A stretch of 64,000 bases of DNA from Halorubrum californiense DSM 19288 (GTDB lineage Archaea; Halobacteriota; Halobacteria; Halobacteriales; Haloferacaceae): positions 71,920 to 135,919 of the forward strand of contig NZ_AOJK01000041.1 of the NCBI RefSeq assembly GCF_000336875.1, read 5' to 3'. A program made the translations under genes and the position numbers. The notes beneath the pieces were generated by a model, which worked only from the letters and a program-made list of their open reading frames with translations, was not told where the DNA came from and made no database searches. The number at the start of each line of letters is the position of its first letter. The first letter of the stretch is position 1. This document shows, one piece after another, positions 1 to 6,452 of the stretch.

Positions 1-28
1 CCCGCTCAGAGATGTGTATAAGAGACAG
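1..28. other. Sequencing adapter remnant at contig end
   Basis: Bases 10-28 read AGATGTGTATAAGAGACAG, which is the Tn5 mosaic-end sequence used in Nextera library kits. It is not expected in a haloarchaeal chromosome. The real sequence starts at about base 29, in the middle of a reading frame. The first nine bases probably belong to the same artefact. This marks an assembly end, not a biological junction. Confidence 0.97.
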
Positions 29-295
29 GGCCGCATCGATCGCCTCGTCGACGCCGGAGACGACGGTCGCCGTCGGCACGTCGACGGCGTCGACGCTCCG
101 GCTCACGACGATCTGCCGGCTCCCGGGGAGGTCGCCGCGCATCGAGTCGAAGGTGCGACGGCCGAGGATCACCGGCGACCCCGCGACGCGCTCGCGGTAC
201 TGCCTGACGTCCGCCTCGATGTGGGGCCACGGCACCTCCCCGTCTCTCCCGATCACGCGGTTCTCCGCCACGGCGGCGACGCTGACGAGTCTCAC
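29..295 (-). CDS. folA: Dihydrofolate reductase, C-terminus cut by contig end
   Basis: The minus strand reads an open frame of 89 codons from a GTG at 295 to the adapter junction at 29. It starts [19 protein letters not shown] and continues with VPWPHIEAD and [11 protein letters not shown]. These are the N-terminal strand, the substrate-side WP segment and the NADPH-side region of DHFR, which reduces dihydrofolate to tetrahydrofolate with NADPH in the cytosol. Family members are about 160-180 residues, so roughly the last half is missing. The loss is an assembly artefact, because the frame runs straight into adapter sequence. The GTG start is the first codon that aligns with the conserved N-terminus. 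Confidence 0.9.
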
Positions 296-372
296 GGGTC
301 CGATAGGGGCGCGGCGGTGAAAAACCCGCGCGTCGGGGGTGTTTGGTCGCTGCGGCCGGCGTTCGCCGGGGC

Positions 373-1431
373 TCAGCCGTCGAGGCCGAGCAGGTCGAAC
401 GGGTAGCCGTTGTCGAGTTCGTCGGCGCGCTCGTAGACGACGCGCGCGGCCGCAACGTCCTGGATCGCGAGCCCGGTCGAGTCGAAGACGCTGACGCCGC
501 TCACGCCGTCGGCGTCGGCAGGGGTACCTGGCGTACCGGGGCGGCCCGCGCGACGGCCGACGACGATCTCGCCGATCTCGCCGTAGAGGTCGTCGTCGGT
601 GAGCGTCCCCGCGGCGTAGGGGACGTTGATCTCGCCGGAGTGAGTACACTGCTCGTGGTCGTCGATGACGACGGTGGCGTCGAGCAGGAGGTCGTCCCCG
701 AGTTCGTGTTTGCCCGCCGCGTCGGCGCCCATCGCGTTGATATGGGTGTGTTCACCCACGTTCTCGGGACCGACGATCGGGTCCTCGACCGGGGTCACCG
801 TCGAGAGGACGTCGCAGTGGCCCGCCTCCGATACCGAGCCGGCGCGCACGTCGAACCGGTCCTCGAAGGCGTCGATGAAGTCCGCGACGCGCTCCTCGTC
901 GAGGTCGCTCACGACGACCTCCTCGATGTCCCGGACTGTCGAGATCGCTTCGAGCTGCGTGTACGACTGGACGCCGGCGCCGACGATCCCGAGCGAACTC
1001 GCGTCGGGGACGGCGAGGTGGTCGGTCGCGACCGCGGCGGCCGCGCCGGTGCGTTTCATCGTCAGCGTCGTCCCGTCGAGAATCGCCAGCGGGAACGCCG
1101 TCTCCGGGTCCGAGTAGATCATCGTCCCCATCACGGTCGGGAGGTCGTGGTCCGCGGGGTTGTCGGTGTGGACGTTCACCCACTTGATCCCGGCGGCGTC
1201 CCACCCGTCGCCGGCCGCGGTCTCCTCGGCGACGTCCTCCTCGCGCACGTCGAGGTAGGCGGGCATCGACCGGAAGTCGCCGTTGTACTCGGGGAGGTCG
1301 ATGTACGACTTCGCCGGCATCTTGGCGTCGCCGCGCTCGTAGGCCGTGAACGCGCCGCGGACCGCGTCGATCACGCGGTCCATCTCGGCGTTCTCGTCGA
1401 CGTCGTCCGCGTTGAGGAGCAGCGTCTGCAT
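373..1431 (-). CDS. ala: Alanine dehydrogenase, ornithine cyclodeaminase/mu-crystallin family
   Basis: A 352-residue cytosolic NAD-dependent enzyme, related in sequence and motif order to the archaeal alanine dehydrogenase of Archaeoglobus, which converts alanine and pyruvate plus ammonia. Visible features are the substrate region ([13 protein letters not shown], then [13 protein letters not shown]), a Rossmann fold ([16 protein letters not shown]), the [16 protein letters not shown] segment and the C-terminal [14 protein letters not shown] block. The start is taken at the ATG giving [11 protein letters not shown], the usual family N-terminus. A GTG at 1455 in the same frame overlaps the upstream stop as GTGA and is an alternative that would add eight residues. 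It is translationally coupled to the glycerate kinase gene. Ornithine cyclodeaminase or another imino-acid reductase activity cannot be excluded from sequence. Confidence 0.85.
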   Translation of the reverse strand: MQTLLLNADDVDENAEMDRVIDAVRGAFTAYERGDAKMPAKSYIDLPEYNGDFRSMPAYLDVREEDVAEETAAGDGWDAAGIKWVNVHTDNPADHDLPTVMGTMIYSDPETAFPLAILDGTTLTMKRTGAAAAVATDHLAVPDASSLGIVGAGVQSYTQLEAISTVRDIEEVVVSDLDEERVADFIDAFEDRFDVRAGSVSEAGHCDVLSTVTPVEDPIVGPENVGEHTHINAMGADAAGKHELGDDLLLDATVVIDDHEQCTHSGEINVPYAAGTLTDDDLYGEIGEIVVGRRAGRPGTPGTPADADGVSGVSVFDSTGLAIQDVAAARVVYERADELDNGYPFDLLGLDG

Positions 1432-1451
1432 GCCGCAGAATTTGCCGGCCG

Positions 1452-2903
1452 TCACTTAGTCCCTTCCGAACGCGATTTCTCAGCCGGAATGACGGACACG
1501 CGGAGGTCGTTGACGTTCGTCCCGGTCGGGCCGGTCCGGAGCAGCGCGCCCGCCGCGTCGAGGGCCGGGGACGCGTCGTGGGCGTCGAGCGCCCGCTCGG
1601 CCGTCTCCCGGTCCAACGGGCGCTCGACGCCATCGCCTGCGCCGTCGCCGACGAGGCGGTCGTCGACCAGCGCCCCCGCCGCGTCCGTGGCGCCGTCGAT
1701 CCCGTCGGTGTCGACGCTCGCGACGACGACGCCGTCGCCAGCTTCACCGGCCGCGTCGAGTTCGAGCGCCGCCGACAGCGCGAACTCTTGGTTCGGTCCG
1801 CCGGCTCCGGGGTCGTTCCCGAGCGTCACCGTCACCTCGCCCGCCGAGAGGAGGACCGCGGGCGGGGCGACCGGCTCCCCGGCCGCGCGGCACTCCTCGG
1901 CGACCGCCGCGTGGGTCTTCGCCGCCTCGCGCGCCTCGCCGCGGACCCGCGAGGAGAGGACAAGCGGCTCGTACCTCCGATCCGCGGCGACCTCCCGGGC
2001 CGCGTTCAGGGCCGTCCGCGCGCTCGCGACGATCCGAACGTCGACGCCGTCGAACGCGGGATCACCCGGCTTCGGCGTCTCCGCGACCGCGCCCGCGACG
2101 CCGCGTTCGAGGCGGTCGGTCACGGCCGCGGGCGCGTCGACCCCGTGCCGGTCGAGGACCGCGAGCGCGTCAGCGAAGGTCGTCGGGTCGGGCGAGAGGG
2201 GGCCGCTCGCGATCACGGCCGGGTCGTCGCCGGTCACGTCGCTGATCGCGAGGCCGAGAACGTCGGCGGGGGCGGCCGCCCGCGCCAGCCGCCCGCCCTT
2301 CACCGCCGAGAGGTGTTTGCGGACCGCGTTGATCTCCGAGATGGTCGCGCCGCTGGCCAGTAGCGCCTCGGTCGTCTCGCGGAGGTCGTCGAGGTCGATT
2401 TCGGTCGCCGGCGCGGCCAGCAGCGCGCTCCCGCCGCCCGTGAGCAGGCCGATCACGAGGTCGTCCTCGTCGGCGTCGCCTGCGACCTCGCGCGCCGCTC
2501 GGGCGCTCTCGACGCCCGCCTCGCTCGGCGTCGGATGGTCGCCGGGGAGGACGTCGATCCGTTCGGCCTCGACGGGGTCGTCCGTGACGACCGCGCCGCC
2601 GTCGACCCGGTCGCCCAGCAGGCGCTCGACCGCGGCCGCGAAGTGGCCCGCCGCGTTGCCCGCGCCGGCGACCAGCACGCGGTCGTACGTGGCGAGGTCG
2701 CGGACCGTCTCGGTCCCGTCGACGCTCCGGACGGTGAGGCGGTCGCCGTCGAGCGAGAGCGCGTCCTCGACGACGTTTGCCGGGTGCGCCGCCTCGATCC
2801 CCGCGGTCACGCAGTCGAGCGCGAGTTCGCGCGCCGGGTCGCTCGCGTGTCCCTCGCGGTCGGCGACGGTCACGGTCGAGTCGTCGTCGGACTGCTCGGG
2901 CAT
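1452..2903 (-). CDS. Glycerate 2-kinase, MOFRL family
   Basis: A 483-residue cytosolic kinase of the DUF4147/MOFRL type, which phosphorylates D-glycerate to 2-phosphoglycerate and feeds lower glycolysis. The N-terminal domain has the glycine-rich VLVAGAGNAAGHFA motif. LPGDHPTPSEAG, LLTGGGSALL and INAVRKHLSAVKGGRLA are characteristic of the family. The C-terminal MOFRL part has LLSAGEVTVTLG, GPNQEFALSAAL, VDTDGIDG and GPTGTNVNDL. The start is placed at 2903 (MPEQSDDD). The only TATA-like box upstream (3005-3012) would start transcription near 2980, so the longer frame beginning at 2990 would start before the transcript. The alanine dehydrogenase gene follows, with coupled start and stop. Confidence 0.88.
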   Translation of the reverse strand: MPEQSDDDSTVTVADREGHASDPARELALDCVTAGIEAAHPANVVEDALSLDGDRLTVRSVDGTETVRDLATYDRVLVAGAGNAAGHFAAAVERLLGDRVDGGAVVTDDPVEAERIDVLPGDHPTPSEAGVESARAAREVAGDADEDDLVIGLLTGGGSALLAAPATEIDLDDLRETTEALLASGATISEINAVRKHLSAVKGGRLARAAAPADVLGLAISDVTGDDPAVIASGPLSPDPTTFADALAVLDRHGVDAPAAVTDRLERGVAGAVAETPKPGDPAFDGVDVRIVASARTALNAAREVAADRRYEPLVLSSRVRGEAREAAKTHAAVAEECRAAGEPVAPPAVLLSAGEVTVTLGNDPGAGGPNQEFALSAALELDAAGEAGDGVVVASVDTDGIDGATDAAGALVDDRLVGDGAGDGVERPLDRETAERALDAHDASPALDAAGALLRTGPTGTNVNDLRVSVIPAEKSRSEGTK

Positions 2904-3004
2904 TGGTTCGGTCGCCTCGGTCGGAATGCGTCCCGGCGGCTCAAGAGGATTCTGCCGCCCGTGGGACGGCTGCGCGTTCGACCGGTTCACGTCGTTGAAA
3001 TCTG

Positions 3005-3012
3005 TTTATAAA
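3005..3012 (+). promoter_or_regulatory. TATA box before structured repeat copy A
   Basis: A perfect TTTATAAA lies 30 nt before the first conserved base of the repeat at 3043, placing a predicted transcription start near 3035. The octamer is its own reverse complement, so it could also serve the divergent glycerate kinase gene (start near 2980). Copy C has the same octamer at nearly the same spacing. Confidence 0.6.
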
Positions 3013-3042
3013 TGCGTACTAGCGATCCCGCGGCGAACACTG

Positions 3043-3344
3043 CCAAAGCCCCAGCCGCGACGGCTCGGTGCGCTCGCTGCGGTCCTCGTCGTTCTCCTCG
3101 CTCACTCCTGCGGTCCTTGCGTCGCGCGCCTTCGCCCTCGCGGCTGCCCCTTTGAGTCCCACCCACCGCAACCGCACCGCAGCCTCACGCCTCCCCAGCC
3201 TCGTCGGTGGTCCTCCGCTTCGCTCCGGACCACCGACTCCAGCGAGAATCGAAGATTCTCTGGCAGCCGGCGCGTAGCGCCGGCGACCTCGCGCGTGCTC
3301 CTCGCGGCCACCGGTGGCGGCCGCTCGCAGGCACGCGCCACCGC
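3043..3344 (+). repeat. Dispersed structured repeat, copy A (candidate non-coding RNA)
   Basis: This fills most of the gene-free stretch 2991-3437. The 5' block CCAAAGCCCCAGCCGCGA (3043-3060) pairs with TCGCGGCTGCCCCTTTGAG (3138-3156). AAAG pairs with CTTT and CAGCCGCGA with TCGCGGCTG, around a CCC/CCC internal loop. A second hairpin at 3203-3237 has an 11-bp arm GTCGGTGGTCC/GGACCACCGAC and a loop containing CGCTTCGC. The 3' hairpin is closed by GCGCGTGC/GCACGCGC (3291-3338) and ends in the conserved CACGCGCCACCGC, followed by a T-tract at 3350-3355 that could terminate transcription. Related copies lie at 35200-35549, 47338-47640 and 49351-49598. The frames inside it are not shared between copies, so it is very unlikely to be protein-coding. 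Confidence 0.85.
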
Positions 3345-3437
3345 ATCTGTTTTTTATAGGAGCCGTCGTTCTCGCTCGTGGACATTTATAAACTCAAAAA
3401 CGGTGGACGGAACACTCACCGCGGCGCGTTGCCCGCC

Positions 3438-4817
3438 TCAGAGGATGATGCCGCGCGTCTGGAGCACGTAGTAGACCGCCAGCAGGACGGCGATGACGTA
3501 CTGGCCGAGCGCGACCTCGTCGGCCTCGCCGACCGCGACCTTGATCAGGGGGTAGGCGACGATGCCGGCCGCCAGGCCGTCGGCGATGGAGTAGGCGAAC
3601 GGCATCACGGTGACCGTCAGGCCCGCGGAGACCGCCCACGCGGGGTCGTCCCACTCGACCTCGACGAGCCCCTGGAGCATCATCACGCCGACGACGATGA
3701 GCGCGATGAAGGAGGCGTACGCCGGGATCGCGGCCACGAGCGGGATCAGCACGAGCGAGGCGGCGAACAGGAGCGCGACCACCAGCGCCGTCAGGCCGGT
3801 CCGTCCGCCCTCCTCGACGCCGGTCGACGACTCGATGTACGTCGTCACCGTGGAGGTGCCGAGCATCGCCCCGGCGGTCGTCCCCACCGCGTCGGCCATC
3901 AGCGGTTTGTCCATGTCCGGAAGGTCCCCGTCGTCGTCGAGGAAGTCACCGAACTGCGAGACGCCGATGAGCGTTCCGGCGGTGTCGAAGAAGTCGACAA
4001 AGAAGAACGTGAACACGACCAAAACGAACGTGAGCGGCTCGATCTGTCCGAGGCCGTCGACGAACGCCCCGGCCAGCGGCGAGATGTCGTACTGCGCGTT
4101 CGGCAGCGACTCCGGGGTGACCGTGCCGCGCCCGAACACGCCGGCGAGGGTGAGCCCCCAGCCGACCAGCGAGGTCGTCACGATGCCGATCACGATCGAG
4201 CCCGTGATCCCGCGCGCCCAGAGCCCGAAGGTAAATGCGAGTCCGAGCAGCCCGAGGATCGCCCACGGGTTTCCGAAGATCCCGCCCAGCGTAACCAGCG
4301 TCGCGTCGTCGGGAACAACGATCTGGAGCTCTTGGAAGCCGATGAACAGCAGGAACAGGCCGATACCGGCGCCGACGGACTTCTTTACCGGCTCGGGGAA
4401 CAACCGAATGACGTACTCGCGCGCGCCGACGACGGTCAGGACCATGAACAGGACGCCCTCGACGAACACCGCGGCCAGCGCCGTCTGCCACGGGATGCCG
4501 AGCCCCAGCACGACCGTGTACGCGAAGAAGGCGTTCAGCCCCAGTCCCGGCGCCAGCCCGAAGGGACGGTTGGCGTAAAAGGCCATCACGAGGGTCGCGA
4601 TCGCCGCCGACAGCACCGTCGCGATCGCGATCATCTGGAACACCTCTCCCTGCCCGTACCCCTCGATCTGGACGGCCTCCGAGAGGATTGCGGGGTTCAC
4701 CACGATGATGTACGACATCGCGAGGAACGTCGTGAGCCCGGCTATCAGTTCGGTGCGGACGTCCGACCCGTGCGCCTCCACGTCGAACCGCGCGGCCAGC
4801 GTGTCTGAAAGCCCCAT
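3438..4817 (-). CDS. NCS2 family nucleobase permease (AzgA-like)
   Basis: A polytopic membrane transporter of 459 residues in the AzgA/PbuG branch of NCS2, which takes up purine bases (adenine, guanine, hypoxanthine) by cation symport. The N-terminus (MGLSDTLAARFDVEAHGSD then ELIAGLTTFLAMSYIIVVNP) is typical of the branch. Later come GLGLNAFFAYTV, VGAGIGLFLLFIGFQ, TFFFVDFFDTAGTLIGVS and the GTSTVTTYIESSTGVEEGGRTG signature that defines it. About 12-14 hydrophobic helices are visible, as expected. The start at 4817 is the conserved MGLSD; the longer frame to 4883 has no family support. A weak TATA (CTTATCA, 4848-4854) sits about 34 nt upstream and a perfect palindrome lies at 4876-4895. It is downstream of gfcR in the same orientation. 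The substrate is inferred from the family only. Confidence 0.88.
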   Translation of the reverse strand: MGLSDTLAARFDVEAHGSDVRTELIAGLTTFLAMSYIIVVNPAILSEAVQIEGYGQGEVFQMIAIATVLSAAIATLVMAFYANRPFGLAPGLGLNAFFAYTVVLGLGIPWQTALAAVFVEGVLFMVLTVVGAREYVIRLFPEPVKKSVGAGIGLFLLFIGFQELQIVVPDDATLVTLGGIFGNPWAILGLLGLAFTFGLWARGITGSIVIGIVTTSLVGWGLTLAGVFGRGTVTPESLPNAQYDISPLAGAFVDGLGQIEPLTFVLVVFTFFFVDFFDTAGTLIGVSQFGDFLDDDGDLPDMDKPLMADAVGTTAGAMLGTSTVTTYIESSTGVEEGGRTGLTALVVALLFAASLVLIPLVAAIPAYASFIALIVVGVMMLQGLVEVEWDDPAWAVSAGLTVTVMPFAYSIADGLAAGIVAYPLIKVAVGEADEVALGQYVIAVLLAVYYVLQTRGIIL

Positions 4818-4875
4818 TGAACGCGTGGAGGTTCCCGCGGATCGGGTGATAAGCCTTGCTGAACGAGCCGAGTGA

Positions 4876-4895
4876 TGATCCACTACCGTGGATCA
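4876..4895. promoter_or_regulatory. Perfect 20-bp palindrome upstream of the permease promoter
   Basis: TGATCCAC-TACC-GTGGATCA is an exact inverted repeat (8+4+8). It lies 59-78 nt before the permease start and about 22 nt upstream of its presumed TATA element, a position used by archaeal activators and repressors. On the minus strand no T-run follows it, so it does not look like a terminator for gfcR. The cognate regulator is unknown. GfcR itself, encoded next door, or a purine-responsive factor are possible. Confidence 0.5.
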
Positions 4896-4943
4896 GAAAC
4901 ACCGTTACGGCGATTTTTTCTCGAAGAGTATGCGTGAACGTGG

Positions 4944-5657
4944 CTACTCGAACGTCGTCAGCGCCCCGACCGGCGCGTCGGTGATCGCTCGCGCGCGGTC
5001 CATCCCCTCGTCGCCGACCGCGATGAGCGCGAACACGCCGGTGACGTCGGCGTCGCCCTGGAGCGCGATGTCGAGGAGGAGCTCTTGGGTCTCGCCCGAG
5101 CGGATCAGGTCGTCGACGACCAGCACCGTGTCGCCGGCGTCGATGGCGCTCGCGGGGAGGTAGTAGGTGAGTTCGATGCCGGAGGCGAGCCGCTGGCGCG
5201 ACTCGATGAACTCCTCGACCGCGGTCTCTTTCGACTTCTTGGCGTACGCCAAGCGCGCGCCGAAGAAGGAGGCCATCGCCGCGCCCAGCGTGATCCCGTC
5301 GGTCGCGGCCGTCAGGACCACGTCCGGCGACTCGAACTCGAACGTCTCCGCGGCGACCGGCGCCACCAGGTCGAGGAACGACTGGTCGAAGACGACGCCG
5401 GAGTTGTCCACGTACCCCTCGTCGTCGAACTCAACGCGCGCGACAAGTTCGTCGGCGAGCGCCTCGCGACCGACCGACTCGACGACCTCGCTCGCGCGGT
5501 CGGTGCCGGGCAGCACGTGCCCGTTCACGTACCGGTTCAGGTCGCCCGCGGGCAGCCCCGTCACGTCGGACAGCTCCTCGTACGTGCGCGTCTCCTTCAA
5601 CATCCGCAACACGGCGACCGCCTGTAGCTGGAGGGCCGCCTTCTCTGCGCGATTCAT
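4944..5657 (-). CDS. gfcR: GfcR-type regulator: HTH plus phosphoribosyltransferase domain
   Basis: A 237-residue two-domain protein. Residues 1-60 carry an HTH (LRMLKETRTYEELSDVTGLP, then DLNRYVNGHVLPG). Residues from about 75 to the end are an orotate phosphoribosyltransferase-like fold with the PRPP loop TVLVVDDLIRSGETQ. In haloarchaea this family (GfcR, formerly annotated as PyrE-like) is known as a transcription factor that senses a metabolite through the PRTase fold and controls sugar catabolism genes. True PyrE enzymes lack the HTH. The start is the only ATG consistent with MNRAEKAALQLQAVAVL. A TATA-like TATTCATAC lies about 30 nt upstream, suggesting a leaderless or short-leader transcript. 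It precedes the nucleobase permease, so a role in purine control is also conceivable. Confidence 0.85.
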   Translation of the reverse strand: MNRAEKAALQLQAVAVLRMLKETRTYEELSDVTGLPAGDLNRYVNGHVLPGTDRASEVVESVGREALADELVARVEFDDEGYVDNSGVVFDQSFLDLVAPVAAETFEFESPDVVLTAATDGITLGAAMASFFGARLAYAKKSKETAVEEFIESRQRLASGIELTYYLPASAIDAGDTVLVVDDLIRSGETQELLLDIALQGDADVTGVFALIAVGDEGMDRARAITDAPVGALTTFE

Positions 5658-5716
5658 ACTGATGATCGCGATCGCACAAGTATGAATACGTCGAAGTCGA
5701 TCGCGGCACCGATACC

Positions 5717-5756
5717 CACGAGCGTGCGTTTCGGCGCACGAGCGTGCGCCTCGGCG
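5717..5756. repeat. Tandem 20-bp repeat of a palindromic unit upstream of gfcR
   Basis: Two adjacent copies of CACGAGCGTGCGYYTCGGCG (5717-5736, 5737-5756). Each contains CGCACGAGCGTGCG-type dyad symmetry. The central GGCGCACG-AG-CGTGCGCC is an exact 8+2+8 inverted repeat. It lies between the stop of the 5785 gene and the gfcR promoter, both on the minus strand. It may be a terminator hairpin for the upstream gene or a double operator for gfcR. Confidence 0.55.
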
Positions 5757-5784
5757 GGCGAGACCCGGAGCTACGTCGACCCCC

Positions 5785-6240
5785 TCACGCCTCGGGCGCG
5801 TCGAAGAAGACGGCGGGCTCGTCGATCGCGATCTCGACGTGGTCGCGGTCGTCGAGGGGTCGCAGGCGCACGGTGAGGGTCCCCGCCGCCTCAGCGGCCG
5901 CGCGCAGGGCGGCGAGGTCGTCGCTCGCGAGGTACGTCGGCACGCACAGCGCCACCTGCGCCGCCTCGTCGGTCGCGACCACCAGCCGGTACACGGCCCC
6001 GTCGGCGGCGCCGGCGTACACGTCGACACCGTCGATCGCGGCCTCGTCGGCCGCCGCCAGCGCCGCGTCGAACTCAGACCCGGGCAACAGCACGTCGATC
6101 CGGGCGGCGTCCGCGACGGGGTTCACCTGCCCGGGGTGCCCGGCGATCGCGGTCCAGCCGCGCTCTCGGTACGCCGCCGCCGTCGACTCCGCGTCCTCCT
6201 CGACCGCGTCCCATCGCGGTCCGGGATCGGGTGCGTCCAT
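5785..6240 (-). CDS. Haloarchaeal hypothetical protein, about 151 residues
   Basis: I do not recognise the function. The product is a soluble acidic protein with no signal peptide or membrane segment. The first part (WDAVEEDAESTAAAYRERGW) is helical. It is followed by GHPGQVNPVADAARIDVLLPG and a segment (VYAGAADGAVYRLVVATD, then VALCVPTYL) that reads as a beta-rich domain handling a small ligand or partner. The C-terminus describes a numerical beta-strand pair (LTVRLRPLDDRDHVEIAIDEP). Codon use matches the neighbours, and the frame is the only long one on this strand, so it is a real gene. It is on the same strand as gfcR, 127 nt upstream, with the palindromic tandem repeat between them. Confidence 0.75.
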   Translation of the reverse strand: MDAPDPGPRWDAVEEDAESTAAAYRERGWTAIAGHPGQVNPVADAARIDVLLPGSEFDAALAAADEAAIDGVDVYAGAADGAVYRLVVATDEAAQVALCVPTYLASDDLAALRAAAEAAGTLTVRLRPLDDRDHVEIAIDEPAVFFDAPEA

Positions 6241-6422
6241 GTCGCGCGGCTACCGTCCACGCCCGTACATAAGCGTCGGTTTCCGGATACGCCACATCCG
6301 TCTCGCCTTTCGGCCGCGCTGAATCTCGCTCGTTCGCCCCTCGCGCCCCGGAAACCGTGGCGTTCATTCTGTCAACAGATCGCCAGCAGGCGGTAGCGAC
6401 AGACGCTGTGTCCGCCGGTAGG

Positions 6423-6430
6423 TTCATAAT
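6423..6430 (+). promoter_or_regulatory. TATA-like element of the peptide transporter operon
   Basis: TTCATAAT is centred 27 nt before the ATG at 6453, predicting a leaderless transcript that begins at the start codon of the binding protein. The divergent gene at 6240 is transcribed away from it. Confidence 0.55.
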
Positions 6431-6452
6431 GCTCTGTTGTTTGAGATAGCCT

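Noticed and set aside
3068-3385. Short frames inside the structured repeats (also at 35270-35768, 47295-47838, 49294-49687)
   Set aside because: Frames differ between copies and are interrupted by the hairpins. Conservation follows base pairing, not codons.
343-3471. Long open frame on the plus strand (over 1000 codons), and similar very long frames such as 42674-44947 on the minus strand
   Set aside because: High GC leaves antisense frames open. The composition is arginine/valine/serine rich and it lies opposite clear genes (alanine dehydrogenase, glycerate kinase, CbiX, thermosome).
4876-4895. Intrinsic terminator of gfcR
   Set aside because: On the minus strand the sequence after the hairpin has no T-run. 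The nearby A/T run at 4915-4921 is on the wrong side and strand.
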